Assembly (NCBI RefSeq): GCF_016086655.4
Contig: NC_052137.2
Span: forward strand, 8,866,001-8,930,000
Direction of reading: 5' to 3'
Source: Lepeophtheirus salmonis
Lineage: Eukaryota > Arthropoda > Copepoda > Siphonostomatoida > Caligidae
Length of the DNA stretch: 64,000 bases
This document shows positions 33,452 to 43,310 of this stretch, piece after piece (the first letter of the stretch is position 1; each line of letters opens with the position of its first letter). Both the position numbers and the translations under genes were made by a program. Below the pieces are notes generated by a model. It saw nothing but the letters and a program-made list of their open reading frames with translations, ran no database searches and was not told the DNA's origin.

Positions 33452-33740
33452 TTAGAATCTTAACTTTGGAAGAATCATTTGCTGTTTCCGGACTTGTACT
33501 TGAATTTGTTACGGACCAATTGTCGTGTCTTCTTCTTCTTCATTCTCCTTGTCGATGGATTCCTTATCGAACTTAATGACCACATTGGAGAGAGTAAGCC
33601 TCAAATGATTGTAGTTGAGGACCTTGAAGAAAGGTTTGATCTTGAAGCGTTTCTTTACCCTTTTCTTGCTAATACACTTTGAATCTTTGCATGGATAACA
33701 GTCCACACCATCGACGAGAGCATGTCAGAAAGGAATTCGC
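33452..33740 (-). pseudogene. RpL27: Processed pseudogene of ribosomal protein L27 (60S, eL27)
   Basis: The minus strand reads HALVDGVDCYPCKDSKC, then KKRVKKRFKIKPFFKV and LNYNHL, which matches the central part of eukaryotic ribosomal protein L27: the family has SHALVAGIDRYPRKV...KRSKIKPFVKVYNYNHLMPTRYSVD. After a frameshift, NKFKYKSGNSK and then PKLRF with a stop at 33452 match the end of the protein (normally ...YKTGKNKWFFQKLRF). The usual Arg residues before and after 'YP' are Cys. The YSVD region is altered, at least two frameshifts occur, and a TGA precedes the HAL segment. No introns interrupt the aligned region, so a retrocopied mRNA is the likely origin. The N-terminal third (beyond 33740) is not recognisable. 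Confidence 0.75.
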
Positions 33741-34084
33741 CATACAAATCATTTTTTCTCTCTCTGGGTTATTGTCTATTAAAAGTCATGCTGAACAACT
33801 GTTAATTTACTATAGGGTTTCTCCAAACATAATTATCACTTTCTTTCAAGTATCTTTTTAATGTATTATACACACATAAAGAGCCATATGGTAAAACTTA
33901 GATTAAATTGTACAAGAAACTCATGCTGTGTTGAAAACCATTTAACCCCAGATCAAGATTATGGGTAACTGATAGTAAAGCAAGATTGAGGGATCAAAAT
34001 GAAAGGTAAATAATTTACCTACTTGGTAACTTTGGTTCTGCTCTTGACAACAAACAATAAAGTCATGTTGTAGTTCGTCAACAT
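33741..34084. other. Non-coding stretch
   Basis: The first ~90 bp may contain the decayed N-terminal coding part of the L27 pseudogene. Nothing else is seen. Confidence 0.4.
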
Positions 34085-34310
34085 AAGAACTATCTTGAAC
34101 AAAAAGAAGAAAATCCTAACTTATTATTATACATTATATATAAATACAGACAAATATTTTAGTGACATATTTGAGTCAGTTATAGTCTTTGTATTCAAAT
34201 TTATGGGTTGTCTTAAAATACCTAAACATTTTGGTTATAATTTTTAACTTTTATTTGATTCAAAAGACTTATATAAAGCCCGATATGATACTTTTCATAA
34301 ATAACATTCA
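34085..34310 (+). repeat. Dispersed repeat R4, copy
   Basis: AACTATCTTGAACAAAAAGA, AGAAAATCCTAAC, TTTTAGTGACATATTTGAGT, TTTTATTTGATTCAAAAGAC and GCCCGATATGATACTTTTCA line up with 6095-6345 and 53873-54145. Confidence 0.6.
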
Positions 34311-34578
34311 TTTATCATTCCAGTACAAGTTCATTAACTTAAAAATATTCTTCAACAAAAATGAAAGAAAAGAAAAAAATTGCAATTTTAATTTGTGGGT
34401 TGAGTTAATGTACCCATGAATTTCAGCTATACCGGCCCAACCGGTATTATTTACTCATCTCTATTATACCAATTTTGAGAGGTTAAGAGTTATTTTTTTA
34501 CAATGTTCCGGTGAGCAATGTTGTAGAACACATAGTTAGCTGTCTATTGCTATGAAAAACATTGTCCTAGTCTCCACC
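34311..34578. other. Non-coding, probable 5' end of the next transposon
   Basis: 34425-34470 has CCGGCCCAACCGGTATTATT, perhaps the end of another miniature element. 34500-34578 would be the leader of the transposase that follows. No inverted terminus could be assigned. Confidence 0.4.
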
Positions 34579-35543
34579 ATGAGCACACAGTATGAGAAGA
34601 GGATTGATATCGTAGCCTTACTCCGCGTGGTATTATCATATAAAGCCATCTGGGAGCCGACTGGAGTCCCGGGGAACACTATTTACAATGTTTCAGTGCG
34701 GTTGAAGGTCAGGGAGGATCTCAGACACTCTCCAGGAGCAGGCAGAGAACCCATCGTGTTTTTCAACCGTCTAAAGTCGGCTGCCAAGAGAACCCAAATT
34801 CCTCAAGAAGATCAACAAGACCCCATCAGCGGTGTCCAGGGCTCTAAAAAAAGGAAGATGTAAGTCTCTGCTGCATATTCTGACATAATGACAGAACAAC
34901 AGATAAAAGTCCGTTTGGAGGATGTGAAAAAGATCCTGAACTAGATCAAGGGAAACTGTAAACTCATTGTGATCGTTTCTGATGAGAAGTATTTACTGCT
35001 AACCCTATCGTCAACAGGTAGAACAATCGTGTAATGATATTTGGGGATGTATCAGAGGAGAGACAATATGTATCTTCCACTAAACACCTTGCTTCAGTGA
35101 TGTTAGGCCTGGTTGTATCCAAAGGGAAGGCCATAAATCCATTGTGGCTCCCTTTAGGATACATGCTGAACGCTTATGAGTACGTCAAAATTCTGGACAC
35201 CAAAGTTATTCCATAGATCAAATCCATGGTTGGCAATTCTCGCAAGGTGTTCCAACAATATGGAACACCTGCCTAAAACATAAAGAAAACCCAAGAGTGG
35301 TTCAGGCCAAACATCTGCTTCTGGGCAAAGGAAGTCGTGGCCGCCGCAGAGCCAAGATCTCAAACACCTAGACTAATACATCAAGGCGCACATATAGTAC
35401 AGGAGACGTCACAAGAGCAACCGCACCCCTAAAACCTCGGTCAACAAGGCTTGGGCCTCCATGAACACATCTAGAGAATCTGCAGCAGATTCCGCCACCT
35501 ACTGGAGCTCACCATCCATTTTTATGGCCGGTATATTGATTAA
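34579..35543 (+). pseudogene. Tc1/mariner transposase pseudogene (near full length)
   Basis: The start ATG is at 34579 (MSTQYEKRIDIVALLRV). An HTH-like segment follows, IWEPTGVPGNTIYNVSVRLK, then a basic linker LRHSPGAGREPIV. After frameshifts the catalytic domain is seen: LIVIVSDEKYLL with the first Asp, then VSEERQYVSSTKHLASVMLG, LGLVVSKGKAINPLWLPLGY and YVKILDTKVIP. Beyond 35280 the sequence is degraded: the second Asp motif lies near 35250-35290 and the SPDLNPLDY motif near 35350-35375, with stops. It ends GRYID with a stop at 35541-35543. Total length, about 965 bp, is near the usual 340 codons. At least five stops or frameshifts inactivate it. Confidence 0.8.
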
Positions 35544-35929
35544 AACATGTTCTTTTGGGTTACAATTAATAGTTCATAAACTTGTTATGTAATTCTTCAA
35601 GTGTCCTTGCATAGAATTCCATACTTTGTTTGTTAAAATGTGTAAATAATAACTGTTTCCCCGGAAGCTTACAACTTTTAATTGATCTAAGAGACTTGTA
35701 TCTGCCCTAATGTGGTACCTTTCGGGCCTTTCAAATAAAAGATGCCAACTTCTTATGCTTTTATTGTGACGATCCATAGTGAGTACTTGAAGTGCAACTT
35801 GCAGTACATCTGTTTTCTGGGACATAGTGTATACAACTTTATTTATTGTTTTCTCTTAAAGAACATTGATATCGGCTTAGGAAAACATAAATCGTCTTCA
35901 GATTGAAATTACAAAAGGATTACGGTTTT
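35544..35929. other. Non-coding with partial R4
   Basis: 35690-35790 has AGAGACTTGTATCTGCCCTA, CGGGCCTTTCAAATAAAAGA and TTTTATTGTGACGATCCAT, the right part of R4. Nothing else is seen. Confidence 0.45.
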
Positions 35930-36168
35930 CAATTTTTTAAATGTGTGTCCTTATTTAAGACTGAAGACTACAGTTCCTACCACTTCAGTCTTTGTGCGGT
36001 CCAGTTCAGTCCTAAAAACTTACAATGTTCTGTCCTTGTTGATGTCCCTCAACTTTATTTAATCAGTTTTACTACTGACAGTCCTAAGGATCGGTCCCAA
36101 ACACCAATAGGAATGTACTTCAGACTGGCCTAAACTGGGCTGAATGAATAAGAATCAACACAACACTA
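35930..36168 (+). repeat. R2 hAT-like miniature element
   Basis: TGTGTGTCCTTATTTAAGAC near the left, repeated TTCAGTCC and CAGTCCTAA motifs, and ATCAACACAACACTA at the right end. The interior is AGGACTG-rich on both strands. Non-coding. Confidence 0.6.
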
Positions 36169-36652
36169 ATTGTCATCATTTTGCACATTAGAGATAAAGT
36201 GACGTTATTTGATTTCCAATGACTAACCTTACCCCAAGTACTTTACATTTATGTATTATTCAGTTAGGGACATGCAGGTTATATGTCCCCGATCGTCAAA
36301 CTGTTTTTCTGGTTTGACATCTCTTTTTATAGGTAATAAAAACCAATACAAATGATTATCTCTTTGGTGAAGTACAATTTATAGATACAATTTAAGTGCC
36401 GAATTAAGGGAAGGCTCATAAACTATATATGTACCTAAATATCCATTATAACAAATGGGAGTGAATTTAAAGGCATTATCGATGTACATACTTCGGCTTT
36501 AATAATGATAACATATATATATAAATTCAATTAATTTTCAAAATATATTTGTAAAAAGCAATTGAAATGCTCAATCCTAGTTTGTTCATTTAATATTGTA
36601 TATTTTCAATGCCTTACCTATAATTGATAATATTATATCTACTAGTGTTGAG
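36169..36652. other. Non-coding stretch
   Basis: Nothing recognisable. The last eight bases (ATATCTAC) are the left target duplication of the next element. Confidence 0.5.
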
Positions 36653-36671
36653 ACACGGTCCGAGACCGATT

Positions 36672-36704
<33 letters not shown>

Positions 36705-37547
36705 GTCTTATGAGTTTTTCTTTTTACCCATATAGACTGTTTTTTTCTATATAGAATGCTGTCAGTGACCGTAGACCGATTTTATTAGTCTCCTTATATA
36801 GAGCGAGGTTTTTGGTCTCACTCAGCACTGCCTTCCCTCCATAATACAAAAATACACAGTCTAATTCAGTTATCCTACCCCGAACTCAAATAATTTTTGA
36901 GTTATAAAGGGGAAATTAAATTCAGCAAAAATGTCATGTTTAATTTTTTTTTAATTTTTTTTTTTTCTTAAATTTAAATAATTTATGTATCATTCTGTAT
37001 TTTTGTAATTTCTTTCCAAAAAATGTCATGTTTAAAATTTTTTTATTACAAATTTATTTTTTTGTGGACAGCTATAAATTTTTTTCGAAATGTTTTTTCG
37101 AAAACATTTTATTACGGTTTTTGAAATTTTGTTCTTGAGTGAAAAAATTAAAAATGGAAATTTAGTTTTTGTTATTTTTTTTCAAAAAGTTTAATCTTTG
37201 AAATTTAGTTTTAAAATGGTTTTCGAAAAAATTCAATTTTTAGTTTTTTTGAAACAAATTGGTTTCCAGCTGTATTTTTTGGTATTCCATATAAATCAGG
37301 ATTTTTGTAAATTAGTCATGCTGCTGAAAATTTTGTGTCCTCGCGTTGTATTAATCATATCAGAAAATTTACGTGTAAGAAAATATCAAAAGAAAATCAA
37401 GAGACTTAAAAAAAGAAAATGTATACGCATTTTTTTTTATGAGACCGGTCTCGACTGAACTTTTTCCGACAGAGAGAATAAGTTCAATCCAACAAAAATA
37501 TAAGAGTCTCAGATTGATCCCTGATTTCCAAACCAAACCCAACACTT
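36653..37547 (-). repeat. R1 hAT-like miniature element, copy 6 (895 bp, with target duplication)
   Basis: It runs from TAGTGTTGAGACACGGTCC to a slightly mutated L-type end (CCAAACCCAACACTT). Flanks ATATCTAC (36645-36652) and ATATTTAC (37548-37555) match at 7 of 8 positions. After the R-type end there is a 31-T tract (36673-36703). The centre (36880-37300) is a T-rich run of diverged repeats containing TTTTCGAAAA and CAGCT..A motifs, similar to the T-rich centre of the element at 50.4 kb. It is the longest R1 copy and non-coding. Confidence 0.75.
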
Positions 37548-38052
37548 ATATTTACCTATTAATGTATTTTTTAAATCATTTTTTAAAGAAGTGATAGATT
37601 ATATCCTTCATCTGTCAAGATTTTTAGGAAGGTTTAATCATATCTTTGTATGATATGGGCCTTTCGTATAGGCATATACAATTACAATTATTTCAAGACT
37701 AGGTATATGAGATCCATCATTGATGCAAAAGTTATAATGGAGAGAGTCTATTTTGATATAATATATCTTATCATAATTGATGGAATAAAAAGAAATTGAC
37801 TTCAAGAATCGTTATTAAAAGGCCATATGGGCATTTAAAAAGATGAAAACATAAGGTGCTATGCTTTTTGTTGACAAGGTATATAAGAAAATAAATGGGG
37901 CAGAGGGTATCTTACTAGATATTTATTAGCTCATCTACTTTAATGAGAGAAATCAAAGTAACCAGTTTTACGTGTTTTAACTAGCATGTCTGCTATATTG
38001 TATATAAAAAGATAATTTTGATACATTTGGAAGCCACATTAAATTTAAATAA
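37548..38052. other. Non-coding stretch
   Basis: Nothing recognisable on either strand. Confidence 0.5.
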
Positions 38053-39028
38053 TTATTTATAATGAAAGCCTCCGTTCGGGATCACGATCTGTACAGGGTA
38101 CCTGAATACCTTGCATATCTTTGCTAACTCGAGAGGATCTATCTCCTTCATTGTATTGATGATGGAGGCCTTCGAGGCTTCAACTGAGGCATAACTATTC
38201 TTGCAAGTGATCCTCAATACCTTGCTCCACATGTAAAAACTACAGGGATTTAGGTCCGGGCACTTGGCTGGCCAATGAAATGGAGATCCAATATCTGGCA
38301 CATTTGGTACTAAGAGCTCTTGGACAATCTTGGCTTTATGAGCAGGTGAAGATTCTTTCTGGAATATTTATGCCTACCTATCAGTGACTTCATTCATCCA
38401 TGGGAGGACCATGTCCTTGAGAACGTACTTGTAGACATCCTTCGTCACCTTGTGGTCTGTTGTGGAAGAAGTGAGGGTATAACTTATCCCTCCGTGCTGA
38501 TGACCGCAGAGACCGTAACCAAAGCCTGATTATTTGTTTTCATGACTGGTTGGACAGATCCATCTACTGTTTTTGCAATGGCGTCAATGGTGAAGATTTT
38601 ATCGTTCGAAAAAAAACCGCACGTAACTACCTTTGTTCTTCATTTGGTTAATAAGAATCTTCTCTTTGCTCATTCTGTCTGCCTTATTCGGCTTTGTTAG
38701 CAGATGCTTTGAGGCTCTGACCCCAGACAAGAAATGCATGCCAATCCTGAGTGCATTATTGATGCTCCCTTTGACCACGTTGCAGTCCTTGGCTAGCCTA
38801 GCAATTGTTGTGTCTGGATGCGTGTCAATTGATCGTTTAAAGCTAGTTATGAACCTTTTAGTTTGGATTTTATACGATTTTGTTGAATGAGCTACTATCT
38901 CAGTCTTTCCCTCCTCATCAAAGGCCTTAATCATGTCATAAACTGTGGGTTTTTGATATTTGAAGAAGGAAATTATCTACTGTCGTGCGGCGAGCTTCGA
39001 TGATGGAAATTATCCTGATTATTTCCAT
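38053..39028 (-). pseudogene. Tc1/mariner transposase pseudogene (near full length)
   Basis: The likely start is 39028 (MEIIRIISIIEARRTTVDN). The frame that follows contains IKAFDEEGKTEIVAHSTKSY, a basic QTKRFITSFKRSI segment, then THPDTTIARLAKDCNVVKGS, which looks like the second helix-turn-helix, and LTKPNKADRMSKEKILINQM before a GSYVRFFFER segment corresponding to the start of the catalytic domain. The centre is split by many stops. The C-terminus reads VPDIGSPFHWPAKCPDLNPC, with the third catalytic Asp in CPDLNP, then SFYMWSKVLRITCKNSYASV, and ends PNGGFHYK with a stop at 38053. It is about 975 bp, normal length. Subfamily differs from families A, B and D and is closer to the 55.5 kb copy. 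Inactive. Confidence 0.75.
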
Positions 39029-39584
39029 GCTTGAACGACGAGATGCTCCAAAAATATGCTGTTAAATTCGCCAGCTAACACATTTACCATGTAACAAGTA
39101 TTAAATATTTTATAACAAAAACTCTCCAATACTCATAATTGGCATTTAAAATTATTCTGGATTTACCTTGTCCCCACCGTATATAGTTCTTTGTGAAATT
39201 TAATCTCTTAATCCTTAAAATACCAAACATTTACCAGAGGTGAGAAAGATTTGATATACTACAAGCAGGGCTGCCAGTGAACTTTCCAACAAAACCCCAC
39301 ACTAAGTTATTTAAAACCCAAGATTTGAAAATAAATAGGCTGCTAGAATATTGTTATTATTTTTTATGTTCTTATCTAATTTCAAGAAACTTCTATATAT
39401 ATTGTCAAATGGTCGGTTGTAGATAAACGGTAAAGCCAATATTGATTATCAAGATCATTGGTTTCACATTTTTTCTTCAATTATCAATATTTTAGTGAGC
39501 CAACTCTCAATTGCCACCACAGCATTGGTTTTTGACTCATTCGATAATAACCAAGGCAGTTTTTAGTACGTAAATATACACTAG
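39029..39584. other. Non-coding stretch
   Basis: The sequence just above 39028 is the leader of the minus-strand transposase. Nothing else is recognised. Confidence 0.45.
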
Positions 39585-40135
39585 GCTTGCATTGATGAGT
39601 GTCTCAATGTTCGGTTCCGCTTTGGAAAAGAGGTAGGCCAAATCAAATTCAAGGTCAATTAGGATGTTTTGAGATTTAACATTTATCCGAACCATGCTTT
39701 AAAACGCCGACTCGCACAGGTACATTGAGAGAAATACAACAAGTAGTGTGAGTCCTGCTACAGAAACGTGAGGGTACGAACCATGTATAGTGGCCCAATG
39801 CCTTTGCAAATACAGCTTTTTTGCGTAGTCATGCATAAGGTACAGAAACGGGTTCTTAACGTCTTCTGCTACCTTCAGATGGTTGTCAATTCCAAAGTTG
39901 AATATCCATTCAACTTTGGAATTGACAACCATCTCCTTCATCTCGTTGTTCCATGTGAAGTCCGAAAAGTAGTCCTGAAACTCGTCCAGCAGCTATTCGA
40001 AGTTGATGATGGTTTCGTTTTTCAGAACATCGCTGATGCCAACAACAGACTTGCTGATTTGCAACAAATTTGGAAGAGCTGTTGCGTTGCGCACAGTCTC
40101 AAATTAGCCTCACTTTTTCTTGTGATTCACAAATG
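39585..40135 (-). pseudogene. hAT transposase C-terminal fragment (ZBED5/SCAND3-like)
   Basis: The minus strand reads EMKEMVVNSKVEWIFNFGID, then KVAEDVKNPFLYLMHDYAKK and VVFLSMYLCESAF. After a stop, NVKSQNILIDLEFDLAYLFS and KAEPNIETLINA follow in the next frame. The pattern 'YLCE.AFS...IK.K.RN.L..E.DL...LSK.EP.IE.L' is the hAT C-terminal dimerisation region as found in ZBED5/FAM200/SCAND3-type domesticated or free hAT proteins. The segment upstream (40135-39960) resembles the preceding coding region in fragments. A stop directly follows the CESAF motif. A perfect 27-bp inverted repeat lies inside the frame. Non-functional. Confidence 0.6.
39877..39934. repeat. Perfect 27-bp inverted repeat inside the hAT relic
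   Basis: AGATGGTTGTCAATTCCAAA plus GTTGAAT (39877-39903) is followed by ATCC and then its exact reverse complement (39908-39934). Perfect identity in otherwise decayed DNA suggests a recent template-switch event. It reads through in both strands' frames, creating mirror peptides. Confidence 0.9.
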
Positions 40136-41090
40136 TTAACCTTAACATATAATATCATCACAGCACACACGTACTAAATAAAATAAATTTAAGAATATTT
40201 ACACTTATGAGTAATAACTTAATAATGGGAGCTCTGTTACCCATCTGTTACACCAAGGAGTTCTTTTCTATAGAAATTTTTAACGCAACCGTGATTTCAC
40301 TTTTACCCAAACTAGACATATTTTACCACATATATGCATTGTTTTTGTTATAAAAACAGACTTTAATTCCTTGTGATTTGAAGTTTCGTTGAAAAGTTTG
40401 AAAAACTGGTTAAAATTTTGAGGTTGTGGTACTCCTGTCTAGTCGGTCATTCCCCACTTGACAACTCCACAATTCCTCACCAGTGGGGAATTGATTTTTC
40501 GGTTCATAATAAAGTTTTGACCATAATAAAATATTTTTTGTGTTTTATTTCTACAATCCAAAAACTGCTTGTTTTGAATCACCCTTTACATGTAAATTGA
40601 CAAATAATAGAATTTTAGATGGTGTTTAAATGCTGGGGGTCTGAGATACTTTAGGATCTAGTATTAACTATACGGAAGACAAATAGGCTGAAATGCTCTG
40701 ACTGAAATTCAAAATTAAGCATGTTTACCTTTTGCTACACATAGTTCAGAAATTTTATTGTAGGTTTGGTTCTCCATTGCTAATGCTTTAGAAATTCCCC
40801 TTGCGCCGTAATGGGTTTAAACAACCACTTAAAAAAAGGTTTTTAAAGTGTTTGCAATCTAACACAGAAGATTGTATCGAATATCTAGTAAGAAATACAC
40901 TCTAATAAAATAAATAGATCTAATAACATTGTCATTCTTCTTAATTAGCTTAATATATACGAGAAACCCAAGGGTATATACATTTTCTAAACTAAAACCC
41001 AAGGCCCCAAGATGATATGCAAAATCCAAGATCTGGAGGGAAACCCCAAGCACTGGCAGCCCTGACTACAAATCCCTGTCAAGGGTTATG
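40136..41090. other. Non-coding stretch
   Basis: A small inverted repeat occurs at 40450-40495 (ATTCCCCACT and AGTGGGGAAT). Nothing else is recognised. Confidence 0.45.
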
Positions 41091-41333
41091 TAGTGTTTTG
41101 TTGGTCCTAATTTATAACTTAGGACCGCAGTCCAGTCCATTCCTACTTGTCAGTCCTTACAAAAAGGAAAAATTGATGCCTCGATCCTTATTTGATTCAA
41201 TTAACCGTCGATTTTCTTATGAAAAATTCAAAGGACTGCCAGTTCAAGAACATCCCAATGAACCAAAAGTCTTAAGGAACGAGAGGACCGGTCATAAGGC
41301 TAGACCGAATAAATAAGGATGGACGGACCACTA
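41091..41333 (+). repeat. R2 hAT-like miniature element
   Basis: It starts TAGTGTTTTGTTGGTCCTAA and ends AAGGATGGACGGACCACTA. Repeated AGGACTG/CAGTCCT and GGACCG motifs occur throughout. The 99-codon plus-strand frame here (41017-41316) is an artefact of these repeats. Confidence 0.65.
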
Positions 41334-42318
41334 GTCTTGATTCTTTGGGTACAAGACCAATTCTTTGAATATTTTTATAAATTCTAGTTCAAGTCCTCAA
41401 AAAATAAAAAATGAATTATATCTAGTGACAAAATGGACTTCACATGGGATTCCAAGTCAAGGCACGTGTCTTACATATTGAGTGAAAGTCAAGTCTCAAG
41501 CCTTTGATTATGTGATCAAGTTAAGTTGCAAGTACAAGTCCCCACCTCCGGTATAAATTATTAACAGATTTGAATGGCGATTCTTAATTTGTTGTAGAAA
41601 TTATAAAAAAAATTGAATGACTGTTCTTAATTTGTTCTCAAGTACATTCCTTGTTCCCAATGCGGTAACTACAGTTAGTAATCAGGCGGCCTTGCCCGCC
41701 CCAAAAGAAGCTTGTGTCGCTATTGAAATACAAATAAAGTAATAAATTTTATTATTTTAAAACTGCAGAATTTTATTTCATTAAAATCAAATACATAATT
41801 GCTGCAATTTTTAAAATACTAAAAGCGAATACTTTAATTTTTTTTTCATAATTTGAAATTTGCAAAATTTTTGAACGCAAATAACTCCAAGGAGAACAAT
41901 GTTGGAAGGCTAATATTTATAGTATCAAAATTCTGAGTTATGCAATGATGTTAAACTTTGCAATTTATTCAATTCAAGTAATTGGAACCGGATTTATTTG
42001 GAAATACCAAACTTTATTAAGGTTTTTTCAGAATTGCCTATTAGTATTGACCTAATCTACTAATCATACACAATTATAAAATTAAATATTTTTCCAATGA
42101 AATTATGCATCTTTTTCTATTAAATGATTTCTTAACAATAATTAAAAAAAGGAAATATCTCCTAGTATTCAAATACAAAAGTTCAGAGTATGAAAAATGG
42201 GGACAGCATTTATATAATAAGATTTTTAGAAGAAAATTAAAGAACCTGCATTTCGTTAATGCCTACAGATAAAAAATGGGTCAAAACCCTGTGGTATTTT
42301 AAGAGCTCTACTACTCAC
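41334..42318. other. Non-coding, probably intron or downstream flank of the Ig gene
   Basis: No exon is seen on the minus strand that could continue the Ig-domain protein, and no other gene is recognised. Confidence 0.45.
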
Positions 42319-42447
42319 AATTGACATTCAGAAAGACTCTGACACTGACAGCAGGAGGAACTGAGTTTTGAGCGATGCACATGAATACTCCCATGTCCTT
42401 TCGACGTATCCGTTGAAGAAGAAGTCTCTCTCCGAAGAATCGGTCCA
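42319..42447 (-). CDS. Ig-domain cell-surface protein (lachesin/DIP-like), exon 2 of the visible pair
   Basis: This 129-bp exon is bounded by a TTTCAG acceptor (exon starts at 42447) and a GTGAGT donor (exon ends at 42319). It enters in phase 1, because the first two bases TG complete a codon begun by the upstream exon, giving TTG, Leu. It encodes DRFFGERLLLQRIRRKDMGV, then FMCIAQNSVPPAVSVRVFLN and VN. The RxxMGxFxCxAxN motif is the F/G strand of an I-set Ig domain, with Cys 23 of the exon the second disulfide cysteine. 'NSVPPAVS.RV.L.V' is typical of lachesin, DIP and IgLON-related proteins, which are GPI-anchored or secreted neuronal adhesion molecules in arthropods. No stops and canonical splice sites indicate a live gene. 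The following exon (third Ig domain) is not in sight. Confidence 0.85.
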
Positions 42448-42507
42448 CTGAAATATGAATAAAAAGGATTAACCTGTATTAGAACTATTTAATGAAAGGT
42501 GTCTTAC

Positions 42508-42675
42508 ATCGTTTCTTCATACGACCATCACGGATAGTAAATGACTCTCCATCCTCTCTTCGCCACATGATTGTCGGTTCGGGAGTCCCTGTTGCTCGAC
42601 AGTTGAGTGTAGTATTTTGATTCTCCGTTACAGTAATGTCAGAGCTTGTCTCTTCGAATAATATGTCGGGAGGCA
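42508..42675 (-). CDS. Ig-domain cell-surface protein (lachesin/DIP-like), exon 1 of the visible pair
   Basis: This 168-bp exon runs from a TTTCTTTCAG acceptor (exon starts at 42675) to a GTAAGA donor (exon ends at 42508). Codons give PPDILFEETSSDITVTENQ, then NTTLNCRATGTPEPTIMW and RREDGESFTIRDGRMKKR. Exon residues C25 and W37 are the first disulfide cysteine and the core tryptophan of an I-set Ig domain. NTT at residues 20-22 is a possible N-glycosylation site. 'PPDI...T.ENQ...L.C.A.G.PEPTI.WRRE' strongly resembles the second Ig domain of lachesin and Dpr-interacting proteins, which mediate neuronal recognition. Joined to the next exon across a 60-bp intron it makes one complete Ig domain. 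Both boundaries are phase 1, common for Ig modules. The exon for the first Ig domain would lie at higher coordinates and is not found here. Confidence 0.85.
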
Positions 42676-43021
42676 CTGAAAGAAATATGTACATCATTTA
42701 AGGAGTCGGGAATTAAAATGTAAGGGCTTAATATAATTTTGTTCATGGGTTTTGGAATAAGAAGGCAGAAGAGGCATTCACCCCAATTCAAAAATCCCCT
42801 AGTTTATCATCAAAATAAATTTTTATGTGATCAGTAGGGATGGGCAAAACGTATATAAATATAACAGTTTTGAGATTAGAAAAAGTAAAACGGGTTTTTT
42901 CTTTCATTTTTTAATGAATTGTCAGAATGTTAATATATCTCTCTGAATGAGGAATTACCAACTACTTGTAGCATATTTTTAAAGCATAAAAAATTATAAC
43001 ATAACAACGGATGTACCCGGC
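42676..43021. other. Probable intron of the Ig gene
   Basis: No exon or repeat is recognised. A pyrimidine-rich tract precedes the acceptor at 42676. Confidence 0.4.
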
Positions 43022-43155
43022 ATTGCCAAAAGTTATTAGGCGTCGACGAACATACAAATCTTCCTTTAATAATTTTGAACATAACTACCTAACAAATCTT
43101 TGATATTATTCTCCGTTTTTAATGAGTACTCATATTCCTCAAGAACAATTAAAAA
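43022..43155 (+). repeat. Dispersed repeat R6, copy 3
   Basis: GTTATTAGGCGTCGACGAAC, CTAACAAATCTTTGATATTA and CGTTTTTAATGAGTACTCAT follow the R6 order. It probably lies in the intron of the Ig gene. Confidence 0.6.
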
Positions 43156-43310
43156 AATAACAGCTTGAGAAAACAAAAAAAAAAAAAAGATTTAATGACC
43201 AAAGGAGTACTTTTGCTCATTTTTTAAAATTTTATATAAAGTACTTTTTTCTTTTTCTTATTTAATATGAGATCAACTAAATGCCTGTGAAGTTTAATTC
43301 TTTTTTATAC
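43156..43310. other. AT-rich non-coding stretch
   Basis: Nothing recognisable; poly-A at about 43175-43188. Confidence 0.5.

Noticed and set aside
33479..33682. 67-codon plus-strand frame
   Set aside because: Antisense of the ribosomal protein L27 pseudogene.
36673..36703. Poly-T tract as a retroposon tail
   Set aside because: It lies inside the R1 element between its terminus and T-rich centre, with no retroposon body or target duplication of its own.
41017..41316. 99-codon plus-strand frame
   Set aside because: Falls on an R2 miniature element and its flank; composition follows the AGGACTG repeats.
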